Made by a program: the position numbers and the translations under genes | Shown here: positions 17,910 to 26,084 of the stretch, in pieces | Layout of the letters: each line of letters opens with the position of its first letter | How positions within the stretch are numbered: the first letter of the stretch is position 1 | Assembly (NCBI RefSeq): GCF_015209965.1 | Contig: NZ_MU158693.1 | Span: forward strand, 223,138 to 287,137 | DNA length: 64,000 nt | Direction: 5' to 3' | From: Sphingobacterium pedocola | GTDB taxonomy: Bacteria; Bacteroidota; Bacteroidia; Sphingobacteriales; Sphingobacteriaceae | Notes under the pieces: model-generated | The model's input: the letters and a program-made list of their open reading frames with translations, nothing else | Database searches by the model: none | Told to the model about the DNA's origin: nothing

Positions 17910-19414
17910 TGAACTCTATTTTTAAATGTCAAATAGTTAACGTCCTTAGACAAATCGATGAGATAACCATTAAAAACGGCATATTTCAAATTACCGGATG
18001 AATCGCCTAAATAAAAATTGGTGGTTCCGCCCAAATCAATCGAAGATGTCGTGAAAAATTGCTTTTGCGTAAATAAATGAATCGGTAAACCATGTAAACT
18101 ACTTTCTTTTGTTGCTCCTCTTGTTTTTACAGAAATAGCCATAAATCCTTGTTTTAACAATGCGTAAGCCTGCTCTATCGTTAATGAGGAAATGTCATTA
18201 ACCACATCGTTAGACACCTTTGCTGCAACAAAATGGAGCCCCTCCGCGTCGACTTCATCATAACCGATAGATTCAGGCAAATCACCGATATCTTCTACTC
18301 TTCCTCTCACGAAATAATCTCTCCCTATCGTTGTTTCGCCTCTTCGGATAGCAATATCGGTTTTCAATGCAATACTATCAGTCCCGACAGACAGGTTCCG
18401 TATAACCACATCATGTAAAAGAGAAGCATTGAACGGAATATCTTCATAATGTGCTGCTTCGTATCTTTTGTAGCTTCCTTCCGCAATTTGAATCAACGCA
18501 TTCAAGATGATGATAAAATTCAATCTGCGGATTTCTTGTTTTTCCGGATCTCCCTTTAAGCCCCCCGATTCTATAAGTACAGTGCTTGCACCCCAAGATT
18601 GGAAGTTGTCTCCAAACCCTCTGGGCGTATAGGTATCGTCGTACTTTGCTACCGCATCAGGAATATATTGCTGTAAGATTTCATTCATTCCTACGATCAA
18701 CTGCATCGCACCTTCACGTATGTCGTTGATCTCGCGTGCTTCATTGTAAGCCGGCGCCAACAACGAAATGGTCACAGGATTTTTAGTTCCGGGCACATTA
18801 TAATATATACTTTGATCGTGGAGATTAAACCCGTACCGTGGAACTATTGTTTTCGCTCGGGCTTTAAGCAACGCTCCTTCTACGGTCTGTCCCGCCCGTG
18901 CATCTCGATTTAGATCAATACTTTGCGCATTCCTTCGATTATAAATTTCTGCTCCATCGGGATTGAGCATAGGAATAAAATGGATCCGCAATTTATTTTT
19001 AAGCAGGTCTCTTATTTCAGATACACCGTCATCTTTTCCTTCTAAATAATTAAACAGGTCAAATAAAGCCATGGTCGCGGTGGGTTCGTCTCCATGCATC
19101 TGCGACCACAGCATCACGTTAATATCTCCCTCACCATACGTCAATTCATAGATCGATCGTCCCTGTACGGATTTCCCTATTTGATCAACGAGGAGCACTT
19201 TATTTTGTGCATGCACTTTTATCAGCGAATCAATGTCGCTATGTTTAAAACGTCGATAAAACAAAGCTGGTTCTTTATATTTCTCATGTAGGGTATTAAA
19301 CTGTGTTGTATCTAATTTCATTGCTTTTGAAAAATCTGAATCAGAGGTTGACGAAGGCCGGGTACCGCAGGAGGCGATGACGGTAATTGCTAACAGGACA
19401 AGGAGTGATTTCAT
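17906..19414 (-). CDS. M14-family zinc carboxypeptidase lipoprotein
   Basis: A 502-residue lipoprotein with a signal ending in VIASC (lipidated Cys16). The M14 zinc site is complete: HGDE supplies His107 and Glu110, and His199 in FNLHDQS is the third ligand. Asn169-Arg170 in SIDLNRDAR fit the substrate carboxylate-binding site and Glu282 in VLIESGG the catalytic base. Residues after about 310 form an additional C-terminal region without a motif I recognise. M14 enzymes remove C-terminal residues, and several bacterial ones act on murein peptides; convergence on the murein-peptide operon makes that plausible but unproven. Anchored to the periplasmic or outer membrane face. Confidence 0.85.
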   Translation of the reverse strand: MKSLLVLLAITVIASCGTRPSSTSDSDFSKAMKLDTTQFNTLHEKYKEPALFYRRFKHSDIDSLIKVHAQNKVLLVDQIGKSVQGRSIYELTYGEGDINVMLWSQMHGDEPTATMALFDLFNYLEGKDDGVSEIRDLLKNKLRIHFIPMLNPDGAEIYNRRNAQSIDLNRDARAGQTVEGALLKARAKTIVPRYGFNLHDQSIYYNVPGTKNPVTISLLAPAYNEAREINDIREGAMQLIVGMNEILQQYIPDAVAKYDDTYTPRGFGDNFQSWGASTVLIESGGLKGDPEKQEIRRLNFIIILNALIQIAEGSYKRYEAAHYEDIPFNASLLHDVVIRNLSVGTDSIALKTDIAIRRGETTIGRDYFVRGRVEDIGDLPESIGYDEVDAEGLHFVAAKVSNDVVNDISSLTIEQAYALLKQGFMAISVKTRGATKESSLHGLPIHLFTQKQFFTTSSIDLGGTTNFYLGDSSGNLKYAVFNGYLIDLSKDVNYLTFKNRVH

Positions 19415-19606
19415 CTATTTATTTTTTCAATGGTTGATCAGAGCTCGATGTAAATAATCATTGCGCTGTGTGTCAATATTATTTACATCTCGGTTTCATT
19501 ATGTATATAACCTGTTTTCTAATGATTTGTTCAATCACCGCGCCAAAAATTCGTCCCCACAGAAATTGTTCCTATCCTAATGTCTTTAGGAATGTTCTTT
19601 TATCCA

Positions 19607-20941
19607 TTAGCGATTAAATAATAAACGATGACCTGTCCCCACTTCAATGATTTTCCCTTTGGAGTAAGCCAGATTCCCAGAGACAATGGTATGCTCAACA
19701 GTTGATGAAAATGAGTGATTTTCAAAAGGAGACCAACCACATTTGGACAAAATATTTTCCGTTTTCACGGTATATGGTTTATTCAAATCCACCAAAACTA
19801 AATCGGCCCAATAACCTTCACGGATGAATCCGCGTTGTTCGATTTGGAAACAAATAGCGGTATTATGCGCTGTTTTCTGAACAACCTGTTCTAACGTCAT
19901 CTTACCTTGCTTCACCAAATCCAAAAGAGCGAGTAAAGCATGTTGTACTAAAGGTCCTCCAGATGGAGCTTGCAAATAAGATTGCTGTTTTTCTTCCAAT
20001 GTATGAGGCGCATGATCCGTAGCGATAACGTCAATATGACCATCTAGGACTGCTTTCAAAATTTGATCCCTATCTTCTGTTGTTTTAACGGCTGGATTCC
20101 ATTTAATAAAATTCCCTTTCGTGCTGTAATCTTTATCCGAAAACCATAAATGATGTACGCATGCCTCAGCGGTAATTCTTTTTTCAGCAAGCGGTACAGT
20201 ATTATCAAATAAAGAAGTCTCCCGACCGGTTGAAATATGTAAAATATGTAACCGAGTATTATTCTTCTTTGCAAGCTCCACCGCTTTAGCAGAAGACAGG
20301 TAGCAAGCCTCTGCTGAACGAATTTGCGGGTGCATTTCTATCGTTATCGCCTCTCCAAATCGTTCTTTATAACTGGCTAAATTCGCTTTTATAGTAGCTT
20401 CGTCTTCACAATGTGTTGCAATCAATGTCGGTGAATTTCTAAAAATATTTGCCAGCGCCGTTTCATCGTCGACCAACATATTTCCGGTGGAAGATCCCAT
20501 AAAGACCTTTACGCCACATACATCGCGAGGGTTCGTTTTTAAAACTTCATCCAAATTATCATTACCCGCCCCCATAAAGAAAGAGAAATTCGCTAATGAG
20601 GAATCCTGTGCGATATCGTATTTATCTTGAAGAAGTTTCTGTGTCAATGTATTGGGCACCGTATTGGGCATTTCCATGAAGGAAGTGGTCCCTCCGGCTA
20701 CTGCAGCACGGCTCTCGGTAAAGATATTGGCTTTGTAGGTCAATCCCGGTTCGCGAAAATGCACCTGATCATCTATTAATCCAGGCAAAAGGTGTAATCC
20801 ATCTGCATTTATCTCCCTATCCGACTGTTTATCAATCTGATTTCCAATAATTTCTATACGTCCATTTTTGATATATATATCCTGAACCTGTATAGTTCCT
20901 TCATTTACAATTTGAGCATTTTTTATAAGTAAGGTCGACAT
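19607..20941 (-). CDS. pyrC: Dihydroorotase
   Basis: A 444-residue amidohydrolase of the class I dihydroorotase type, third step of pyrimidine synthesis (carbamoyl-aspartate to dihydroorotate). The metal-site start is GLIDDQVHFREPG, followed by the GVKVFMGSSTG lysine, HCED, LHILHIS and ATDHAPH. In the first motif the usual HxH pair reads Gln59-Val-His61, so the first histidine is replaced. The frame is open 30 codons further upstream, into the ABC gene, but the ATG at 20941 (MSTLLIKNAQ) is the natural start. The neighbours on this strand are an ABC pair, 61 bases upstream. Confidence 0.85.
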   Translation of the reverse strand: MSTLLIKNAQIVNEGTIQVQDIYIKNGRIEIIGNQIDKQSDREINADGLHLLPGLIDDQVHFREPGLTYKANIFTESRAAVAGGTTSFMEMPNTVPNTLTQKLLQDKYDIAQDSSLANFSFFMGAGNDNLDEVLKTNPRDVCGVKVFMGSSTGNMLVDDETALANIFRNSPTLIATHCEDEATIKANLASYKERFGEAITIEMHPQIRSAEACYLSSAKAVELAKKNNTRLHILHISTGRETSLFDNTVPLAEKRITAEACVHHLWFSDKDYSTKGNFIKWNPAVKTTEDRDQILKAVLDGHIDVIATDHAPHTLEEKQQSYLQAPSGGPLVQHALLALLDLVKQGKMTLEQVVQKTAHNTAICFQIEQRGFIREGYWADLVLVDLNKPYTVKTENILSKCGWSPFENHSFSSTVEHTIVSGNLAYSKGKIIEVGTGHRLLFNR

Positions 20942-21002
20942 GAAGTTTGCGTATTTAATCCTTATTACAAACTTAATAAAAGTATTTAGAGTTCCCCTTA
21001 AA

Positions 21003-21689
21003 TTAGGTATCAAAAGTACCTTCAGGCACATAAAATAATTCCAGTTCCTTTTTGTCTTTTAATATACGGCAACCACCATTCTGTAATAACAAGATCTTAT
21101 TACTAATTGCCAATACGTTGGTATAATCGTGGTCTGAAATCAAAAATCCTTTTTTAGCACACTGATTTACAATCAGATTTTGTATTTTTTCTTTATATAC
21201 GGGGGATACGCCTGAGAATGGTTCATCCAACAGAAAGAATGTCGCCTTTTGATTTAGCAATAACAAGATCTCTAAATAACGTAATTCTCCTCCCGAAAGA
21301 TCGGCAATTTTTGTTTGCCAAATAGGTTTTAAAATCCCATCCTCTTGAAACTTCGCCCTACTATTCTTTTCACGCACCATAAAATGGACAACCTTATCAA
21401 CAGTTTTTGCTGTAGGCAGAAAATTTTGTTGGGGCAGATAACATAGTTCGTTGGTCAGGAAGGTCTTTTCATGTATACGTTTACCATTGAGTCGAATATA
21501 AGCAAACTTAGGCCGCAGCGTACCAAAAATAATCTTCATTAGCGTAGACTTTCCACTTCCATTACGTCCGAGCAATCCGACAATTTCTCCAACTTTTATA
21601 TGCAAGTATACACCACTCAACAATTGCTGGTTACTCGAATAACTAAATTCAATCGAGTCTACATATAGTTCCTTCTGATCTATATCCAT
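21003..21689 (-). CDS. ABC transporter ATP-binding protein
   Basis: A 228-residue single ATPase cassette: Walker A GRNGSGKST (41-49), a PQQ Q-loop (86-88), signature LSGGE (131-135), Walker B FFLLDEPFSG and H-loop SDHDY (186-190). It overlaps the upstream 88-residue membrane protein by 10 bases, so the two are likely translated together. A full-size permease is missing, so either the tiny membrane protein oligomerizes as the membrane part or the permease is elsewhere. The transported substrate cannot be inferred. Confidence 0.8.
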   Translation of the reverse strand: MDIDQKELYVDSIEFSYSSNQQLLSGVYLHIKVGEIVGLLGRNGSGKSTLMKIIFGTLRPKFAYIRLNGKRIHEKTFLTNELCYLPQQNFLPTAKTVDKVVHFMVREKNSRAKFQEDGILKPIWQTKIADLSGGELRYLEILLLLNQKATFFLLDEPFSGVSPVYKEKIQNLIVNQCAKKGFLISDHDYTNVLAISNKILLLQNGGCRILKDKKELELFYVPEGTFDT

Positions 21690-21946
21690 ATAATCGCTAA
21701 CAAGAATAAGGCGATAAGACTATTAAATAACAGCGCCCCCAACAACAGCTTTGTTCTCGAAAAACCTAAATTATAGTACAAGTACATCGTATTATTTTCA
21801 AAGAACTGCACTAAAAAACAGGATAAAACAAAGCCTATAGTTGCGAAGATATATGGCAACATACTGAAGTAGCCCACTCCAAAAGCTACAGAAAGGCTAA
21901 CATTAACAATAAGTATCGTTTTATAATAGTTCCAATAAATGTACAT
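21680..21946 (-). CDS. Small membrane protein coupled to ABC ATPase
   Basis: An 88-residue, very hydrophobic protein with three likely membrane segments (about 8-28, 31-49 and 66-87) and a conserved-looking YYNLGFSRTKLLLGALLF linker. It resembles the short N-terminal part of an ABC permease, in which a NLGFSR-type coupling segment precedes the last helix. Its stop overlaps the ATPase start by 10 bases. I do not recognise a named family. It starts 11 bases after the ubiD stop, so ubiD, this gene, the ATPase and possibly pyrC may form one transcript. Confidence 0.6.
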   Translation of the reverse strand: MYIYWNYYKTILIVNVSLSVAFGVGYFSMLPYIFATIGFVLSCFLVQFFENNTMYLYYNLGFSRTKLLLGALLFNSLIALFLLAIIWI

Positions 21947-21957
21947 TTTTAGCCGTA

Positions 21958-23796
21958 TTAAATAATCCCGTATAAAGATCCTCCTTTCGCGCCTAGTCGA
22001 TCCACTCTTCGCTCGACTACTTCATCCTTTATCAGGTCAGGTGCGTGATGCGGTTTACGACGCGCGTCTATAATTACAGGCCCGTGACAGCCCCAATGCT
22101 TATATTTTGTAAAACTATTTACACCATATATATCGTAAGCCGGATTTGAACGTGTAAAAGTAACCCAAACAAAATTGTTGATATTCTCGGCAGTATACGC
22201 AGCATCGTCGGCCAATACAATCAGTTGAATACCTTCAAAATTTATTTCACGCATGGCATCGCACCAGTTGTGCAAAATTATTTCTTCTTGTTCATAGGAA
22301 CTAAAATCTTCTCCATCTACGACAAGAATTCCAGGTAAAGCCATCTTCACGTGGTTAAAGGGGCGAGGAACCTCCAAATCCGTCGGAATTTCAGTAGCAA
22401 GCGTCCTTTTTTTAGAACCTGCTGCTGCAAATACGACCTTGGAACCGGCATTCAATCCATCCCCCGAATAATCCAATGTGTCTATAGTCGTATTCGTATG
22501 AAAGTGCAGATCACGGGATAAATCGATACGTTCTAATATATGGGTAAAAAATCCCTTCACATCGTAAATATCTAGTTTTGGATTATCTTCTATCGCTCCT
22601 ATGAATAAGTATTTAGCCAGACTTAATTGGTTCTTACCTAAAGCCTGACTTGCAATGGTCAAAATTTCTTGCGGTCGATCCACTTTATGATACGGAGTGT
22701 AGCTCTCTCTACCTATCGCAAACAACAGCGGATGCACCCCTGCGGCATCTACAGCGTGTACAGCCTGCAGGCCGTTAATCTCTTTAGGAATGGCCGCTCC
22801 TGTTATTTCATGTATCAGATTGCCGAAGCTGGTATCTTCTTGAGGAGGTCGTCCGACCACCGTGAAAGACCAAATAGGGTCTTTTTTATGATAGACATTG
22901 TGTACTTTCATCAACGGAAAGGGATGCGTCAATGAATAGTAACCAATATGGTCCCCAAAGGGGCCTTCGGGTTTAGTTTCATTAGGATAAACGGTTCCAG
23001 TAATTACAAAGTCAGCATCTGCAGAAATGCAAAACCCTTCTTCGTCATAAAAATAGCGGAAACGTCTATTTCCCAATGCACCTGCAAAGATCATTTCGGA
23101 CAATCCTTCTGGCAATGGCATCACGGCAGACAACGGATGTGAAGGCGGCCCCCCAACAAAAACGCTCACTTTCAACGGTCTACCTAATTCATTTGCTTTC
23201 ATTTGATGGATTCCGATTCCCCTGTGTAATTGGTAATGCAAACCAATCTCCTCATCTTTAACATACTCGTTTCCAGAGATCTGAACACGATACATACCCA
23301 GATTAGATTTCATAATACCCGGACTAATTATGTCTTCCGTATATACCTGTGGCATCGTGACGAATGCTCCACCATCCATCGGCCAATTTACTATCTGGGG
23401 TAGCTTACTGATGTGAGTTTTACCGTATAAGATTGGAGCATTCGATTTTTTCCGCCAAGGTAATGCACCTAATGCTACCGCCGAAGATCCAATATATTTT
23501 AATGGGTTTTTTAACACTGCTGTGGGGTCCATCTTCACATCGACTAATTTTTTGATATGATCTAATGTGTCGCGGAACATAAATTTAGATCGATCCAATG
23601 TCCCAAACAAGTTAGAAACCGCGGGAAATTCGGATCCTTTAATATTTTCGAAAAGCAAAGCAGGCCCGTCTACGTCAAAGACACGCATATGAATGGCGGC
23701 CATTTCTAAATATGGATCCACCTCTTCCTTGATGCGTACTAAGTGACCCTTTTTCTCTAAATCAGCGACACAGGCCGCCAAACTTGAATATCCCAT
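21958..23796 (-). CDS. UbiD-family decarboxylase
   Basis: A 612-residue member of the UbiD family of prenylated-FMN (de)carboxylases. The family landmarks are SNLGMYRVQISG, GLHYQLHRGIGIH, FVGGPPSHP, EGPFGDHIGYYS and WSFTVVGRPPQED. The length fits the UbiD-like menaquinone-pathway decarboxylases common in Bacteroidota that use the futalosine route or act on a late quinone intermediate. Which quinone acid it handles cannot be read here, and no ubiX-type prenyltransferase is nearby. It appears to be the first gene of the minus-strand cluster, with a possible -7 box about 25 bases before its ATG. Confidence 0.82.
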   Translation of the reverse strand: MGYSSLAACVADLEKKGHLVRIKEEVDPYLEMAAIHMRVFDVDGPALLFENIKGSEFPAVSNLFGTLDRSKFMFRDTLDHIKKLVDVKMDPTAVLKNPLKYIGSSAVALGALPWRKKSNAPILYGKTHISKLPQIVNWPMDGGAFVTMPQVYTEDIISPGIMKSNLGMYRVQISGNEYVKDEEIGLHYQLHRGIGIHQMKANELGRPLKVSVFVGGPPSHPLSAVMPLPEGLSEMIFAGALGNRRFRYFYDEEGFCISADADFVITGTVYPNETKPEGPFGDHIGYYSLTHPFPLMKVHNVYHKKDPIWSFTVVGRPPQEDTSFGNLIHEITGAAIPKEINGLQAVHAVDAAGVHPLLFAIGRESYTPYHKVDRPQEILTIASQALGKNQLSLAKYLFIGAIEDNPKLDIYDVKGFFTHILERIDLSRDLHFHTNTTIDTLDYSGDGLNAGSKVVFAAAGSKKRTLATEIPTDLEVPRPFNHVKMALPGILVVDGEDFSSYEQEEIILHNWCDAMREINFEGIQLIVLADDAAYTAENINNFVWVTFTRSNPAYDIYGVNSFTKYKHWGCHGPVIIDARRKPHHAPDLIKDEVVERRVDRLGAKGGSLYGII

Positions 23797-23820
23797 TTTT
23801 TTTGCGCAGTAGTTGAATCA

Positions 23821-23828
23821 CAAAAATA
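23821..23828 (-). promoter_or_regulatory. Possible -7 box of the ubiD cluster
   Basis: The minus strand reads TATTTTTG (consensus TAnnTTTG), 25 bases before the ubiD-family ATG. No good -33 element was found. Confidence 0.35.
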
Positions 23829-23873
23829 GCAGAATATTTGGCTTAGTGTACGAAGATGAGCAGATAATAAGGG

Positions 23874-24734
23874 TTAAATTCCTTCGTCAATGGAAGTATA
23901 TTTAAAATCGAACTGCTTTTCCCAAATAGAATTGTCTACAGGGGGCGATTTACTCAATTCAAGGATATAATCGCTATAAAGGTCATATTTGATCCCATAG
24001 AAATACTTGTTACATAGCTGAGGAAGCAGTCTATTTGTGAACGGAAGTATTTTAAATTTTATATCGGGTTTTCTTTTCTCAGCATATTTTCTAAAGATGT
24101 CGTAAAAGTCGATCAATTTAGCCCCCCCAAACTCCACATACTGATTAATGAAAGACGTACCCCATTCAATGTTTTTGATCCATCTAAATACATCGCTCAG
24201 CAACACGGGATTAAATTTAATTGATGAATGGGGTTTGAATAAGAAAACCAGTTTATGTTTTAACATTTCGTTCATAAAGCGATCGAAGGTTGTTCCGGCA
24301 CCTATGGCAATATCTTTTAATAAGATCGTAAATACAACATTTAGTTCTCGAAAAAGTTGTTCAACTTCTTTTAGATGGCTCCTATCATACAACCTTCCGA
24401 CGTAAATAATTCTATTGCAGGAGTTTTTCTGCGAGAGATGAATAAAGTTACGAAGAGACAACAACTCATAATTTTTCGCTATTTTATCGTCCAAATCGGG
24501 TATCTGTGTAAAGTAGAAGGCCAACTTAAGATCATGGGCTTGAAAGGAATCAAAATCCAATCCTTTTCTAATCAAATCCACAGAACTAATTCGAGCTCTT
24601 ACGGGCAATTCCATATTCTTTTTAAAAAGAACTTCATCTCGTACTAAACCGTGAATACGACATGTTTCATCTTGCATGTAACTCACGCAGGCCTTTCCTA
24701 AATATGAATTCAACCCACAAACCAAGATATCCAT
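23874..24734 (-). CDS. Rossmann-fold NAD(P)-binding protein (atypical SDR)
   Basis: A 286-residue protein beginning MDILVCGLNSYLGKACV, a degenerate GxxxxLG dinucleotide-binding loop typical of atypical short-chain dehydrogenases of the NmrA/YbjT kind. A later NRIIYVGRLYD strand matches the beta-5 stretch, and a GGAKLIDFYDIFRKYAEK segment resembles the YbjT-type C-terminal domain. The YxxxK catalytic pair of classical SDRs is not apparent, so it may bind NAD(P)H without being an oxidoreductase. Divergent from the photolyase gene. No operon partner is clear, as 77 bases separate it from ubiD downstream. Confidence 0.6.
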   Translation of the reverse strand: MDILVCGLNSYLGKACVSYMQDETCRIHGLVRDEVLFKKNMELPVRARISSVDLIRKGLDFDSFQAHDLKLAFYFTQIPDLDDKIAKNYELLSLRNFIHLSQKNSCNRIIYVGRLYDRSHLKEVEQLFRELNVVFTILLKDIAIGAGTTFDRFMNEMLKHKLVFLFKPHSSIKFNPVLLSDVFRWIKNIEWGTSFINQYVEFGGAKLIDFYDIFRKYAEKRKPDIKFKILPFTNRLLPQLCNKYFYGIKYDLYSDYILELSKSPPVDNSIWEKQFDFKYTSIDEGI

Positions 24735-24911
24735 AATTTCTTACTTCAATATATTGAAATGATAACCTTGCTTAAGGTCTTTTTGTTTTTAGACTGCTAC
24801 AAATTGCTTTTAAATGTTTATATAGTGTCAATATTGATTCTTTGTAGGTAATACATGGCTCAAATACGCTATATTTGTTGTTTTTCAAACAATCTATTTA
24901 GTAAAGCAGGC

Positions 24912-26081
24912 ATGAGCAAACGGGTTATCTTAGTATGGTTTAGAAACGATCTTCGCACACACGATAACGAAGTTTTACACGCCGCAATTGAGAAAGCAGA
25001 TTTTGTGATTCCCGTGTATATATTTGATCCACGATATTATGAAACAAACCAATCCGGTTATACCAACACCGGTGAACTAAGGTCATTATATATTTTGAAT
25101 ACCGTTCGTTCCCTGAAAGAAAAACTTCAATTTTTGGGAGGAGATTTAATGACTTTCGAAGGTTTACCTGAGGAAATTATACCTCATCTTGTACAAAGAT
25201 ACGATGTTGATGAGGTGTACCATCATCGTGAAATCGCACGAACTGAAACTTCCATTTCGGAAAGAGTTGAAGAGGAGTTGTGGAAGATACAGCGTAATCT
25301 AAAGCATTTTATCGGACATACCTTATATCATAAAGAGGATCTTCCTTTTCCTATAAAAGATATTCCGAACAGCTTTAATGTGTTCAAGAAAAAAATAGAA
25401 CGTGAAAGCAGCGTTAGAAATCCATTGGCGGATATCGATTCGATTACCATCCCTCCTCATTTAGAGAAAACCGAGCTTCCTGAACACGGAGAGATCGCCC
25501 ATTACACTTACGGAGAAAAAGCCGCTATGGAGGAATTAAATTCTATCTTCAGCCAACCATTGGGTAATGAGGATTTGTACATAAAACTCTCGCCATTTCT
25601 TGCTATTGGATCTTTATCTCCTGTATATACCTATCACTACATTAATAAGCGCATCACGGCTTCCAACAAAAAGCAGGTTGCAAAGATTGTTGAGCGTCTA
25701 TTGTGGCGCGATTATTACCGATTTATGTTAAAAAAATATCCCAATAAGTATTTTTTAAGCGAGTATACTTCAAACCGGGATTCCGTCAAAATAGAAAATT
25801 GGACAACAGGTAACACGGAAAATGCAACGATCAATAGTTATATCGAAGAATTAAATAATACAGGCATTATATCCTATATCCAAAGAGAAGCACTTGCTTT
25901 ATTTTTCACTTATGAATACCAACAACCGTGGCTAGAGGGCGCCGCCTGGTTCGAAGAAAAACTTATCGATTACGCTCCCGCTACCAATTACGGATTTTGG
26001 GCACATATCGGTGGAGAAGGTACGAGTGAGAAAGACAATAAATCGATTAAAGATTGGGAAAAGGAAAAAGCCAGTCTGTAA
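24912..26081 (+). CDS. Cryptochrome/photolyase family protein (DASH-like)
   Basis: A 389-residue flavoprotein with an N-terminal photolyase antenna domain (LVWFRNDLRTHDNEVLHAA, then EVYHHREIARTE near 120) and a C-terminal FAD domain (SPFLAIGSLSP, ERLLWRDYYRFML, DYAPATNYGFWAHIGGEG). The YGFWAHIGG stretch is like the DASH signature. The region where DASH proteins carry a TGF-SNR-RQ flavin motif instead reads NTGIISYIQREALALFF, and the protein ends soon after GGEGTSEKDN, so it is a diverged, short member. It may repair pyrimidine dimers in single-stranded DNA or act as a light sensor. The frame opens at 24855, but the ATG at 24912 fits the family. Confidence 0.8.
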   Translation: MSKRVILVWFRNDLRTHDNEVLHAAIEKADFVIPVYIFDPRYYETNQSGYTNTGELRSLYILNTVRSLKEKLQFLGGDLMTFEGLPEEIIPHLVQRYDVDEVYHHREIARTETSISERVEEELWKIQRNLKHFIGHTLYHKEDLPFPIKDIPNSFNVFKKKIERESSVRNPLADIDSITIPPHLEKTELPEHGEIAHYTYGEKAAMEELNSIFSQPLGNEDLYIKLSPFLAIGSLSPVYTYHYINKRITASNKKQVAKIVERLLWRDYYRFMLKKYPNKYFLSEYTSNRDSVKIENWTTGNTENATINSYIEELNNTGIISYIQREALALFFTYEYQQPWLEGAAWFEEKLIDYAPATNYGFWAHIGGEGTSEKDNKSIKDWEKEKASL

Positions 26082-26084
26082 ATT

